In this document: one piece after another, positions 7,597-16,004 of the stretch
How positions within the stretch are numbered: position 1 is the first letter of the stretch
How the letters are laid out: the number at the start of each line of letters is the position of its first letter
DNA from: Sphingobium sp. Cam5-1
GTDB lineage: Bacteria; Pseudomonadota; Alphaproteobacteria; Sphingomonadales; Sphingomonadaceae
Assembly (NCBI RefSeq): GCF_015693305.1
Contig: NZ_CP065139.1
Coordinates: forward strand, 861,501-925,500
Length of the DNA stretch: 64,000 nt
Reading direction: 5' to 3'
Made by a program: the position numbers and the translations under genes
Notes under the pieces: generated by a model
The model's input: only the letters and a program-made list of their open reading frames with translations
Databases searched by the model: none
Told to the model about the DNA's origin: nothing

Positions 7597-9540
7597 ATGG
7601 CTGAGCATGCTGATGGCGCGGTGATGGCACGGGACTGGCACGATCGCAGCCTGCCGATGGCCGATAGCGAAGAATTGCGTAACGCGCTGGAGGAAGCGAA
7701 CATCCAGACGCTGCTGATGGTCTATGTGCATCTGACCCATGACTCGGCGATGCTGGACATCTTCGCCAACTATATCAAACCGCCTTTCTCCGTTCCCAAC
7801 ACGGAAATTCCCGACGAATATAGCCAGGAACTGCGTACCAAGCTGCTCCACGTGCTGACGACCCCCGGCGCCGCGCGCGAGGATGATCCGTCCGACGCGC
7901 TGATGAAGCGGATGATGAGCGTCGGCGTGGGCGAGGAAGTGGCTGACGAATTCCTGCCGCTGCTGTTCGACCAGATCGGTTTCAAATTGCCCAAGCCGCG
8001 CAAGGAAATCGAAGGCCGTGTCGCACCGCAGCCGGACTTCAAGGTGCTGGTCATCGGCGCCGGCATGACCGGCCTTGCCGCCTCGCTGAAACTGGAAGAA
8101 GCGGGTTACGAGCATATCGTGATCGAAAAGAATCCCGAAGTCGGCGGCACCTGGTACGAAAACCGCTATCCCGGCGTGGGCGTGGATACGCCCAGCCACT
8201 TCTATTCCTATTCCTTCGAAATCACGCCGGAATGGTCGCATTACCATCCCAAGGGCGTGGATATGCAGAAATATCTGCTGCACGTAGCCGACAAGTACGA
8301 CCTGCGCCGCAACATCCGCTTCAATACCGAAGTCGTCGCCTTGCGCTATGACGATGCAGAGGCGGTGTGGAACGTCACGGTGCGCGGCAAGGATGGCACG
8401 GAAGAAGTCATCCGTGCCAATGCCGTCATCAACGCCCATGGTCCGGTGAACCGCTGGAAGTGGCCCGACATTCCCGGCCGCGAGGAATTTCAGGGCAAGA
8501 TGATGCACACCGCGACCTGGGACCCGTCCGTCCGGATCGAGGGCAAACGCGTCGGCATCATCGGCACTGGCGCCAGCGCCGCGCAGTTGATCGGCGCGAT
8601 CGCGGATCAGGTCAGCGATCTCACCGTCTTCATGCGCACGCGCTACTGGTCGATCTACAATCCCGAGATCAATCATGAGGTGTCGCCGGGCATGAAGTTC
8701 GCCCTGCGCTACATTCCGCATTTCCGCGAATGGTTCCGCTTTCGCGTCTACTGGTTCGCGGCGGACGGCCTCTACGCCAATGTCGTGAAGGACCCCGAAT
8801 GGCCGGTCGATAGCCCGTCCGTCTCGGCGGCTAATGAAGGCGCGCGGCAGTGGGCGCTCGCCCATCTGGAAGCGAAGTTCCACGACCGTCCCGACCTCAA
8901 GGAAAAGCTGACGCCGGACTTCCCGATCTTTTCCAAGCGTATCATCCTGGACGCGGGCTGGTTCGACGCGCTCAAGCAGCCCAATGTCACGCTGGAAGAT
9001 GGCGGCATCGAATGCTTCACGCCCAAGGGCATCCGCACCAAGGACGGCAAGGAGTATGAGTTCGACATCATCGTCTGCGCCACTGGCTTCGACGTCGCCA
9101 ATATGATGGGCAAGCTGGAAATCCATGGCAAGGGCGGCCGATCGCTGCGCGACGAATGGGGTAACGACGACCCGCGTTCCTATCTGGGCGTGACCGTGCC
9201 GGGCTATCCCAACTATTTCATGACGGTTGGTCCCAACAGCGCGCCCAACCATGCGGCGGGCCAGAACCTGATCTCGGAAGCGCAGGTCAACTACATCATC
9301 GAATGCCTGGACTGGATCAACGAAAGCGGCGCTCGTGCAGTCGAACCTACGCAGCAGGCGTTTGAACAGTGGAACCGGGAGGTCGAGGAACAGATGAAGA
9401 ATATGATCTGGACCCACCCGCGGGCGAACAGCTACTATAACAACTCGACAGGCCGAGTATTCCTGTCATGGCCGTGGCGACTGGTGGACCTTTGGAACCA
9501 GACCCGTGGTCCCGCCAAGGAGAATTTCGAACTGCACTGA
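7597..9540 (+). CDS. Baeyer-Villiger-type flavin monooxygenase with N-terminal extension (HAPMO-like)
   Basis: A 647-residue class B flavoprotein monooxygenase, expected to turn a ketone into an ester or lactone with FAD, NADPH and O2. From the chosen start: FAD Rossmann 'VIGAGMTGLAAS' (152-163), BVMO fingerprint FxGxxxHxxxW as 'FQGKMMHTATW' (298-308), and NADP Rossmann 'IIGTGASAAQ' (321-330). About 145 residues precede the FAD domain, as in 4-hydroxyacetophenone monooxygenase. I chose ATG 7597 because GGAGAGGA (7580-7587) lies 9 bp upstream; ATG 7570 has no ribosome site and abuts the palindrome. A strong terminator follows. Confidence 0.9.
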   Translation: MAEHADGAVMARDWHDRSLPMADSEELRNALEEANIQTLLMVYVHLTHDSAMLDIFANYIKPPFSVPNTEIPDEYSQELRTKLLHVLTTPGAAREDDPSDALMKRMMSVGVGEEVADEFLPLLFDQIGFKLPKPRKEIEGRVAPQPDFKVLVIGAGMTGLAASLKLEEAGYEHIVIEKNPEVGGTWYENRYPGVGVDTPSHFYSYSFEITPEWSHYHPKGVDMQKYLLHVADKYDLRRNIRFNTEVVALRYDDAEAVWNVTVRGKDGTEEVIRANAVINAHGPVNRWKWPDIPGREEFQGKMMHTATWDPSVRIEGKRVGIIGTGASAAQLIGAIADQVSDLTVFMRTRYWSIYNPEINHEVSPGMKFALRYIPHFREWFRFRVYWFAADGLYANVVKDPEWPVDSPSVSAANEGARQWALAHLEAKFHDRPDLKEKLTPDFPIFSKRIILDAGWFDALKQPNVTLEDGGIECFTPKGIRTKDGKEYEFDIIVCATGFDVANMMGKLEIHGKGGRSLRDEWGNDDPRSYLGVTVPGYPNYFMTVGPNSAPNHAAGQNLISEAQVNYIIECLDWINESGARAVEPTQQAFEQWNREVEEQMKNMIWTHPRANSYYNNSTGRVFLSWPWRLVDLWNQTRGPAKENFELH

Positions 9541-9564
9541 GCAGATCGAACGAAACGACATAGG

Positions 9565-9600
9565 ACAAGAGCCGGTCTGGAAGGACCGGCTCTTGTCGTT
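9565..9600. terminator. bidirectional hairpin terminator between convergent genes
   Basis: A 13-bp perfect stem (9565-9577 with 9584-9596) around a 6-nt loop is followed by a short T-rich tail. It lies between the monooxygenase on + and the SDR operon on -, so it probably serves both. Confidence 0.8.
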
Positions 9601-9620
9601 TCTACGCGTTTCTTATGGGA

Positions 9621-10373
9621 TCAGCCTGAAACGGTGTACCCGCCGTCAACAGCCAGGGTCTGACCCGTGATCCACGCCGCGCCGGGGCTCGACAGGAAAA
9701 GGATCGCGTTGGCGATATCTTCGGGCGCGCCCGGCCGACCCAGGGGCGTCCTTGCGAGCGTGGGCGCCATCCAGTCTTCCTGCGCGAAGGTTCCTTCGGT
9801 CATGCGGCTGCGCGTCAGCCCTGCGGCGACGGCGTTGACGCGGATCCCGCGCTCTCCCCATTTGACCGCGAGTGACCGGGTCAGGCCGAGCAGGCCGGTC
9901 TTGGCAGCGCCATAGCCCGGCACGATCGGAATGCCGAAATAGCTGCTCATCGACGCGATGCTGACGATGCTTGCGCCGCCTGCGATGCTGCTTTGTGCCA
10001 GCAGGTCCGCGCTCTGCCGCGCCATGCGGAAAGCGCCCACCAGCAGCATGTTGACGGCGCGCGCGAATATCTCGGGTTCATATTCGTCAAGGCCGAGGCT
10101 GGGCAGTGCCACTCCGGCATTGTTCACCAGAATGTCGAGCTTATCCAGGCTGGCCGCCACCGCGTCGATGCTTTGGCCGTCCTCAACATCCATCTGAAGA
10201 TAGCGGTAGCCTGACAGATCGCCGTCATAGTCGGCGGCACTGCCACGCGTGCCGGTGATCGTCACATTCGCCCCGGCTTCAAGATAGGCGGCGGCGGCGG
10301 CGGCACCAATGCCGCTGGTGCCGCCGGTGACGAGGACATGCGCCCCGGAAAAATCATAGGATGGGTTCGTCAT
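9621..10373 (-). CDS. SDR family oxidoreductase
   Basis: A 250-residue classical short-chain dehydrogenase. The cofactor motif is 'TGGTSGIG' (16-23), 'LVNNAG' is at 82-87, and the catalytic pair is Tyr154/Lys158 in 'PGYGAAKTG' with Ser near 143. The C-terminal 'ITGQTLAVDGGYTVSG' is standard. It is the last gene of a five-gene minus-strand operon; its start overlaps the stop of the Gfo/Idh gene by ATGA. The likely role is NAD(P)-dependent alcohol/ketone interconversion on the operon's substrate. Confidence 0.92.
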   Translation of the reverse strand: MTNPSYDFSGAHVLVTGGTSGIGAAAAAAYLEAGANVTITGTRGSAADYDGDLSGYRYLQMDVEDGQSIDAVAASLDKLDILVNNAGVALPSLGLDEYEPEIFARAVNMLLVGAFRMARQSADLLAQSSIAGGASIVSIASMSSYFGIPIVPGYGAAKTGLLGLTRSLAVKWGERGIRVNAVAAGLTRSRMTEGTFAQEDWMAPTLARTPLGRPGAPEDIANAILFLSSPGAAWITGQTLAVDGGYTVSG

Positions 10374-11497
10374 ACAGTCTCCACTTCAACCCAGCGGCCT
10401 TCCGCCGCCGAAAGGCGCGCGGCATCGAGCACGGCCTGTCCTACCGCCGCATCAAGAAAATCGCCCGCCGGATCAGGCAGGGGCGGCGCGCACCCTTCAA
10501 TTCTTGCCTTCAACTGGCGGAACAGCTTGGCATAAGGGGCGACATCAAAGCCCTGCGTGTGCCAGCGATCCATTTCCGTCTGGATCAGCTCCGCGACGGC
10601 AAAGGGTTCGGGCGCAGGATTGACCAGTTCGGCAGGCATCGGAACCTGTCGCGCCCCGTTCGCGTCCTTGATCCACACCTCTTCGGGATCGCCAAAGGCG
10701 CTGCCCGACTGAATCCAGGCCGCGCCCTTCGTCCCCGCCACCTTGGTCGCCATGACGAATGGGCCGGGGAAGTTCATCGCCGCCTCGATCACGCCCATGC
10801 ACCCGTTCGCGGTCCTGAACTGCACATTATAATAATCGTCGGATGTCATCGCGGGGCGAGTCGTGGTCAGCTTGCGCAATATCGCGTTGACCGCCACGAT
10901 TTCTCCCAAGGTCGAACGAACCTGATCGATCATGTGCGTGCCGAACGCGCCCAGGAAGCCGCCGCCTTGCGCCGCATCCGTCCACCAATCGGCCAGCGGT
11001 TCTTCCTCACCCGTGCCCGGCTGCTGGTAGATGCGGCTGAACATCAGCGGATCGCCGATAAGGCCGTCTTGCACCACCCGGCGCAGCAGCGCCTGCGCGC
11101 TATCGAACCGAAATTCCGCCCCCAGCGCATGGACGACGCCAGCCTTGTTCGCCGCGTCCAGCATCTCGCGCGCCTGCGCCAGATCGCGCGCAAAGGGCTT
11201 TTCGCACATCACGTTACGCCCGGCTGCAATCGCCTGCATGACGGGCGTGTAGTGTGCGTGCGGCGGCGTTGCGACCGTCACCAGCCGGATCGCCGGATCA
11301 TCGGCAAGCACCTGTTCCAGATTATCCGACGCCAGCGGGATGCCGATCGGCGCCGCACGCTCCGCCGTGCGTTCCCGGTTGCGCCCGACAATGGCACGAA
11401 CCTCGAAGCCCGCCTCCCGCAAAGCCCTGACATGCGTGAACAGGCCAAAGCCCGTGCCCACGACCACTGCGCCTATTGGCGTTTGCTCTTCACTCAT
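10370..11497 (-). CDS. Gfo/Idh/MocA family oxidoreductase
   Basis: A 375-residue dehydrogenase with an N-terminal Rossmann fold ('VVVGTGFGLFTHVRAL', 11-26), 'ATPPHAHY', and the family's cofactor/catalytic strand 'VMCEKPFARD'. A 'GGFLGAFGTHMIDQVR' segment corresponds to the D-x3-H active-site region. These enzymes oxidise a sugar, cyclitol or related ring hydroxyl with tightly bound NAD. It is translationally coupled on both sides (TAATG with the TIM-barrel gene, ATGA with the SDR). Pairing with a TIM-barrel isomerase/lyase recalls oxidation-elimination systems for glycosides. Confidence 0.92.
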   Translation of the reverse strand: MSEEQTPIGAVVVGTGFGLFTHVRALREAGFEVRAIVGRNRERTAERAAPIGIPLASDNLEQVLADDPAIRLVTVATPPHAHYTPVMQAIAAGRNVMCEKPFARDLAQAREMLDAANKAGVVHALGAEFRFDSAQALLRRVVQDGLIGDPLMFSRIYQQPGTGEEEPLADWWTDAAQGGGFLGAFGTHMIDQVRSTLGEIVAVNAILRKLTTTRPAMTSDDYYNVQFRTANGCMGVIEAAMNFPGPFVMATKVAGTKGAAWIQSGSAFGDPEEVWIKDANGARQVPMPAELVNPAPEPFAVAELIQTEMDRWHTQGFDVAPYAKLFRQLKARIEGCAPPLPDPAGDFLDAAVGQAVLDAARLSAAEGRWVEVETV

Positions 11498-12351
11498 TAC
11501 GTGTCTCTGGCCTTTCTGATGATGTCGCGGGCGGCTGGCGCCCAGGAAGCGATGGCTTCGGCCATGGGCAACGAGCTGGTCTCGGCCGAAAAAATCTCCA
11601 CCGATATGGGTGCCGTCGCCCCGATCCGATCGAGCGTGCGGATGAAACGAGTAAGGTCGAAGCTAGCCTGTCCCGGCACGAGGCGGGCGGTCATCGTCTC
11701 GTGCATCAGGTCGGATTGCGGCTCTGGGGGCGCGTCGTTTATCTGGATGGTGTGGATGCGCGCCCCCGGAATGCTCTCCAGCAAGTCGAAGTTCGCCCCG
11801 CTCCGGAAGAAATGCCAGCTGTCGAGCGTCAGGCCGCCGTTAGGCCTGCCCGCCGCCTGAACGATCGCCCAAGCACTCGCCAGGTCGGGAATGCCGCCAA
11901 AGGGCAGAAATTCGATATGCGCCTTCATGCCATGACGGGCGGCGAGGTCGCAGAGATGAGCAAAGGCTTCCGCAGCCTCATCAAGCGACGGAGTGACCCC
12001 CATCATCTCCACCGCCGTGACGGAAGGCGACCCGATGCGCGCGGCGGTTTCCACTACGCGCTCGGGCGTCAGCGAGCGGAGCAGGGCGGCCATGGGGGCA
12101 TCATCCCCGGCGCTGCGGTGGCCGGGTAACCAACAGGCCGTGCAATCCATCTCCATCACGGCCAGGCCATGATCCGCGATCCGCTTGCCGATGTCGGCGG
12201 CGCTCATCCCCGCCTCCTCCAGCGCCCAGATGTCGCCGGGCATCAGCGATATGGCGGAAAACCCGGCTGCCCGCGCGGGTGCCAGCCGTTCCAGCAGCGG
12301 AACATGGATGAAGGGCGGGGCAGAAAGGACAAGCATCGGGTCGTTCGTCAT
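11497..12351 (-). CDS. sugar phosphate isomerase/epimerase-like TIM-barrel protein
   Basis: A 284-residue AP-endonuclease-2/xylose-isomerase-like TIM barrel. Metal-site residues appear in the expected order: Glu in 'AHIEFLPFGG', the D-x2-H pair in 'LTLDSWHFFRSG', then 'IQINDAP' and Glu in 'ISVEIFS'. ATG at 12351 overlaps the stop of the VOC gene; the longer open frame upstream lies inside that gene. It is one of three TIM barrels of this family in the window (also 18756 and 38513), each next to dehydrogenases. The substrate is unknown. Confidence 0.88.
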   Translation of the reverse strand: MTNDPMLVLSAPPFIHVPLLERLAPARAAGFSAISLMPGDIWALEEAGMSAADIGKRIADHGLAVMEMDCTACWLPGHRSAGDDAPMAALLRSLTPERVVETAARIGSPSVTAVEMMGVTPSLDEAAEAFAHLCDLAARHGMKAHIEFLPFGGIPDLASAWAIVQAAGRPNGGLTLDSWHFFRSGANFDLLESIPGARIHTIQINDAPPEPQSDLMHETMTARLVPGQASFDLTRFIRTLDRIGATAPISVEIFSAETSSLPMAEAIASWAPAARDIIRKARDT

Positions 12352-12761
12352 GCGTCCTCCAGATGGAAGTTGAGTTCCAGGATGATCCCGTTCCGCTCTT
12401 CCACGAACAGTTGGCACAGGTTAGCGGGCGGATAATCCTTCCGCACGACGCCAAGACCGGCGGTTTCCAATCGTGACAGCATCGTGGGCAAATCGTCGCA
12501 TCCCAACGCAACATGATGCACAGCGCCGCTGCCCCGTGCAGGGGTGAAGGGAAACGCGTCGTCGCTGGGGTAGTGACCATCGACAGGGCCGATATGGATG
12601 ATCGGACGATCGCCGGGATCATATATCCAGCACCCCTTGTCGATGGACTCCGCCCCCGGCGCGACATCGGCGCGCAGGCCCAGCACGTCGCGGAAGAAGG
12701 CGGCGGTGCCAGGCACGTCGGCGGTCCGGATGTTCACATGGTCAAGCGTTCGTACAGTCAT
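12348..12761 (-). CDS. VOC (glyoxalase/bleomycin-resistance fold) protein
   Basis: A 137-residue single-domain VOC protein made of two beta-alpha-beta-beta-beta modules: 'LDHVNIRTADVPGTAAFFRDVLGL' at the start, and 'VHHVALGCDDLPTMLSRLETAGL' beginning the second half. The C-terminal 'GIILELNFHLEDA' supplies the usual metal-binding Glu. Such proteins isomerise, cleave or epimerise small metabolites. The start is 4 bp after the DUF1214 stop, and the stop overlaps the TIM-barrel gene, so it is firmly inside the operon. A second VOC gene beside the other DUF1214 gene (56015) makes a shared function plausible. Confidence 0.88.
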   Translation of the reverse strand: MTVRTLDHVNIRTADVPGTAAFFRDVLGLRADVAPGAESIDKGCWIYDPGDRPIIHIGPVDGHYPSDDAFPFTPARGSGAVHHVALGCDDLPTMLSRLETAGLGVVRKDYPPANLCQLFVEERNGIILELNFHLEDA

Positions 12762-12765
12762 GACA

Positions 12766-14031
12766 TCAGTCCGCGAACTGACCGGTCAGGATTGCCGCGC
12801 CGGGATCGAGTGCGGCCGTGCCCTCTGCCTCCAGGCGCGCAAGCGGCAAGCGCCACAGATTTACTTCCGCCGTGCTTTCGGTGCGCACCAGCCGAAGCCC
12901 CCAAATGCCCCGTTCATGCCCATAGCTATTCACCCAGTTGCCGCCCAGACCCGGGTCGCGCTCAGCAATGAAGATGCGGACCCGACCATCTGGCTCTGCA
13001 ACGAAACGGTAATTGTTGACCCATCCGTTGCCATCTTCGAACGTGTCGAGATTTTCCTGCCACATGTTGCAGATCTGGAAGTTCCAATATTCGCACTCTG
13101 GCGGCACGAATTCCAGCACCAGCGCCTCGTCCAGCCCCTTTTCCCAACCGCCGAAAGCTACATGGCGGTCGGGCACGCCACCGTTGGACAGATATTGCGC
13201 GCGGCTATAGTCCAGCCGGTTCAGCTTCGCCGCGAAATTGCCCTGCGTGCCGTTCCACCAGTTGCGCACCAGTTCCGCATAGCCAAGCACGCCCTGCGCC
13301 GCCCAGGCCAGATTGTTCGCCATCAACGCGGGCGTCACCGGTTCGGGCGCCGCGCCATCCATCCGCTCGATCCGCAGACCCGGAGCGATTTCCTTTTCCC
13401 GGTCGCTCCAGACGAGCCGGATGAGGATGCAGTTGGTATCGGGTTGCAGCTTCAGCCAGTTCTTGCCTTCGCCGGGATCATTTTGCGACATGATGATTTC
13501 GAACGTCCCGTCAGCTTCGATATGAAGCTGCTGACTGCCGAGGAAGCCGGTGGTTTTCAGGTTGGAAGGGTCGAACTGTTTCAATCCCTCTACGCCGAGC
13601 TGCGCCCAATCACGCGCGCCCAAATCGTCGGGCGCTGGGGCGGTCAATATGGCGAGGACGAAATAGGGTATGGTCCCTCGTGTGCCAATGATCCGGTAAT
13701 CGCGGGCTTCATCGAACTGGCACATCAGATGGTCCTGATCGACCGTCTGCACGTTGATCGACTGGCGCCACACCATGTCGCGCAGGCGCGGCCGGGTGGG
13801 TTCGGCATTTTCGATCAGCCGCTCAAAGCTCGACCGGGCGACCCGCGTCAGAAAACGATACCATTCTGCCCGGTCGAGATCGGACGGATCATCGCCGAAC
13901 CGGTCTATCATTTTACCGGCGACTTTCAGGACGTCGCAGAAATCTTCCCATGACTGGCCGGACAACAGCCGTTGCGCGGCCCGCGATTCAATCTCGCGCT
14001 TGTCCATCGATCCTTTCAAGGCGTCAGTCAT
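12766..14031 (-). CDS. DUF1214-domain protein
   Basis: A 421-residue protein of the DUF1214 family (often found with DUF1254). It shares with the paralogue at 56520 the segments 'RDYRIIGTRG', 'GTFEIIMSQ', 'EYWNFQICNMWQENLDT' and 'RDPGLGGNW'. ATG at 14031 has AAGGAGAGG 9-10 bp upstream; the open frame continues upstream but has no ribosome site. No signal peptide is visible. Function is not known. It is the first gene of the operon and diverges from the HxD...H protein across a 240-bp region with a strong palindrome. Confidence 0.82.
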   Translation of the reverse strand: MTDALKGSMDKREIESRAAQRLLSGQSWEDFCDVLKVAGKMIDRFGDDPSDLDRAEWYRFLTRVARSSFERLIENAEPTRPRLRDMVWRQSINVQTVDQDHLMCQFDEARDYRIIGTRGTIPYFVLAILTAPAPDDLGARDWAQLGVEGLKQFDPSNLKTTGFLGSQQLHIEADGTFEIIMSQNDPGEGKNWLKLQPDTNCILIRLVWSDREKEIAPGLRIERMDGAAPEPVTPALMANNLAWAAQGVLGYAELVRNWWNGTQGNFAAKLNRLDYSRAQYLSNGGVPDRHVAFGGWEKGLDEALVLEFVPPECEYWNFQICNMWQENLDTFEDGNGWVNNYRFVAEPDGRVRIFIAERDPGLGGNWVNSYGHERGIWGLRLVRTESTAEVNLWRLPLARLEAEGTAALDPGAAILTGQFAD

Positions 14032-14191
14032 CGCGCCGCATCCTCTCCTTATTGGATGGCGGAAGGTGCCATCATCCCCGTCGCGCGGCCAGCCAATCTT
14101 CTGTCGATCCCGTGCCATTATCCTTCCTGTGTGACGCAAAACATGCCCGCCGGGGCCAATGTACATTTCTGTGCCAACCAAGATTGACCAA

Positions 14192-14213
14192 AAAGTTATA
14201 ATACGATAACTTT
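14192..14213. promoter_or_regulatory. palindromic operator in the divergent 14032-14272 region
   Basis: AAAGTTAT (14192-14199) and ATAACTTT (14206-14213) are perfect inverted arms with a 6-bp spacer. A TTGACC hexamer lies at 14184-14189, and a TATAAT-like sequence is embedded in the palindrome (14197-14202). The site sits between two divergent genes and is AT-rich against a GC-rich background. The binding protein is unknown. Confidence 0.55.
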
Positions 14214-14272
14214 ACGGCGTTTAAAGGCGGATGGAATGATTCGTCCGGTGTTTGGAGAGGAGTTGCAAAATC

Positions 14273-15343
14273 ATGTTGAGCAATGAGCAGAAGCGGCGGT
14301 TGTCCGACATACTGCAACCTGTTTCGCCACCGCGCGAGCTGAACAATGTATATACCGAGGATCAGCGTCGGCGGCTGCTGGATGTCGTCCACAGCGGTGC
14401 CTGGAAGCTCATCATCGCGCAGCATTTTCCGACGCCGGAATCCTTGATCGCGACCTTCGCGGGCGGCTTTCCGGAAGGATTCGAACCGTCCCTGGACATG
14501 TTCCTGACGCCGACATTCCGTGGCTTCTATGCCAATTATTCGACATGCATGTATCCGGAGATTCAGGATACCTTCTATAATCCGACGTTCCTGGAATATG
14601 CCAAATCCTATTGGAACGCGGATTATGCCAAACCCCAGATGATGTTGTTCAACGTGAACGGCCCCTGCGGCAATACTGATCCGGGCCATCTGGATTCGCC
14701 CAGCTTCCGTGGCGTGCGTTTCGAAAACTCGCCCACCTGGCTATGTTCGATCATGGGCCGGTCGGGCCTGTTCCAGGACTATCTGATCAAAATGGCGCAG
14801 GTGATCACCTGGTTCAGCCATGATCCCAATAGCGGCTTCACCTATTGGCCCAAGGGTCCGCTGGAAAAGCCCGCGCGGTTGCAGCCGCCCGTCTATAACC
14901 GTGGCGTGGTTGTGCAGAACGAAATGCTCGTCCATCGCGGCGAAGCCAACGGCCCGATCGAGCGCCGCAAGCCGAAAGGCCTGGGCTTTGACTCCCTTTT
15001 CAGCGGCGAACCGGGCAACCCCGATGGCTGGCTGGTGAAGACGGGGGACGAAGTCATCGAGCGTTATCATACCGACGATCTGCGCTTCCTCGTCCACTGG
15101 TCGGCCGAAGTGTTCGAAGATTATGCCGAGCTTAAGAAGAACATGGATGGGTCGGATAACCTCAGCTATGATCAGGTGTTCGACACGCTGATCAAGGATG
15201 TCCGTTCGCGCGGTTTCCAGATTGAGACGCCGACCGATCCACTGAACGATCCGGTTTTCATCAAGGCGCTGAACGCCGCTTACGATTATGGTGGCCCGGC
15301 CGAATATCCGGCCGAAGCGCCGCGCGAGCTGGTCGCCGCCTGA
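14273..15343 (+). CDS. putative non-haem iron / 2-oxoglutarate-type oxygenase (HxD...H protein)
   Basis: A 356-residue protein I cannot assign by name. Three features suggest a double-stranded beta-helix iron oxygenase of the phytanoyl-CoA dioxygenase kind: His139-x-Asp141 in 'DPGHLDSPSF', a distal His221 in 'NEMLVHRGEANG', and Arg231 ten residues later where such enzymes bind 2-oxoglutarate. GAGAGGAG precedes ATG 14273; a TTG at 14252 is in frame but unlikely. No signal peptide or membrane segment is seen. It faces the DUF1214 operon across a shared promoter region and ends in a strong terminator. Confidence 0.55.
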   Translation: MLSNEQKRRLSDILQPVSPPRELNNVYTEDQRRRLLDVVHSGAWKLIIAQHFPTPESLIATFAGGFPEGFEPSLDMFLTPTFRGFYANYSTCMYPEIQDTFYNPTFLEYAKSYWNADYAKPQMMLFNVNGPCGNTDPGHLDSPSFRGVRFENSPTWLCSIMGRSGLFQDYLIKMAQVITWFSHDPNSGFTYWPKGPLEKPARLQPPVYNRGVVVQNEMLVHRGEANGPIERRKPKGLGFDSLFSGEPGNPDGWLVKTGDEVIERYHTDDLRFLVHWSAEVFEDYAELKKNMDGSDNLSYDQVFDTLIKDVRSRGFQIETPTDPLNDPVFIKALNAAYDYGGPAEYPAEAPRELVAA

Positions 15344-15370
15344 GCGCAAGCGGACAGCAGGAGTAGGAAT

Positions 15371-15401
15371 AAGGGGCGTCCCGTCAGGGCGCCCCTTTCT
15401 T
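15371..15401. terminator. Rho-independent terminator
   Basis: AAGGGGCG (15371-15378) pairs with CGCCCCTT (15390-15397); a CCC/GGG inner stem closes a 4-nt loop, and TCTTC follows. It lies between the convergent HxD...H gene and the KSI homologue. Confidence 0.8.
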
Positions 15402-15413
15402 CATGGCCACCGT

Positions 15414-15824
15414 TCAGGGGGCTGGTTCCAGGTCCTCCGGACCCCAATAGGCCTTCAGGCTGGAGATCTTTCCCTCTCCATCGAACGTGCAGACATCCAG
15501 CGACCTGATGAGCAGGCGCGGGCCTTCCGGGGGCTGAAACGTCACATCGAACACGAGCGCCGCCGCATTGGCATGCGATCCCCGGATGGGTGCGACCGGC
15601 CGGATGTGTGTGTCAAACGCGATCGTGTCGCTGAACCATGCACGGATTTCCTCGCCAGTCTTGGGGGGAGAACCAACCGGGTCCTCGATCACTGCATTGG
15701 ACGCGAACAGCGCCAGAACGCCGTCCCGATCGCCCGCGTTGATGCGATCCACATATGCCTGAAGCGCGGCCCGCATGTGCGCCTGGTCAGGTTCCGGCAC
15801 GTCGGGTGGAGAGGGTTCGGACAT
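15414..15824 (-). CDS. ketosteroid-isomerase-like NTF2/SnoaL protein
   Basis: A 136-residue NTF2-fold protein close to bacterial delta-5-3-ketosteroid isomerase. 'AYVDRINAGDRDGVLALFASN' followed by 'EDPVGSPPKTG' matches the KSI N-terminal half. Candidate catalytic residues are Tyr24, Asp48 and Asp110; the Tyr-Asp spacing of 24 equals that of the Comamonas enzyme (Tyr14/Asp38), and Asp48-Asp110 is one residue longer than Asp38-Asp99. It ends 'LKAYWGPEDLEPAP', like the second homologue at 63437. Expected reaction: migration of a C5-C6 double bond into conjugation with a 3-ketone. It diverges from the KshA-like gene. Confidence 0.82.
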   Translation of the reverse strand: MSEPSPPDVPEPDQAHMRAALQAYVDRINAGDRDGVLALFASNAVIEDPVGSPPKTGEEIRAWFSDTIAFDTHIRPVAPIRGSHANAAALVFDVTFQPPEGPRLLIRSLDVCTFDGEGKISSLKAYWGPEDLEPAP

Positions 15825-15942
15825 ATCCTGTCTACCTCGTTATCCATAGAGCTATAGCGGCCATTAATAGCGCATTTAACATATCAACTTGCCTTTATGA
15901 TGATGTTTTGCGTAGAAAGCGGAAGATTTCAAAAAGGCTATA

Positions 15943-15976
15943 GGCGAGGCTGTGACTCGCCCCATTAGCTGCTAAT
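15943..15976. promoter_or_regulatory. paired inverted repeats in the KSI / Rieske divergent region
   Basis: GGCGAG (15943-15948) and CTCGCC (15956-15961) flank 7 bp. Directly after comes ATTAGC-T-GCTAAT (15964-15976), a perfect 13-bp palindrome, 28 bp before the Rieske ATG at 16005. The surrounding 15825-16004 is AT-rich. A regulator site for the Rieske operon is likely; no clear -35/-10 pair could be fixed. Confidence 0.45.
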
Positions 15977-16004
15977 TTGCCATGGGCAGTGAGAGGATCA
16001 AGAA

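Noticed and set aside
7561..9417. A 618-residue open frame on the minus strand
   Set aside because: Antisense to the Baeyer-Villiger monooxygenase, which has three clear motifs; the opposite frame has none.
10361..11860. A 499-residue open frame on the plus strand
   Set aside because: Runs antisense across two coupled genes (Gfo/Idh and TIM barrel), His/Arg-rich, no motif.
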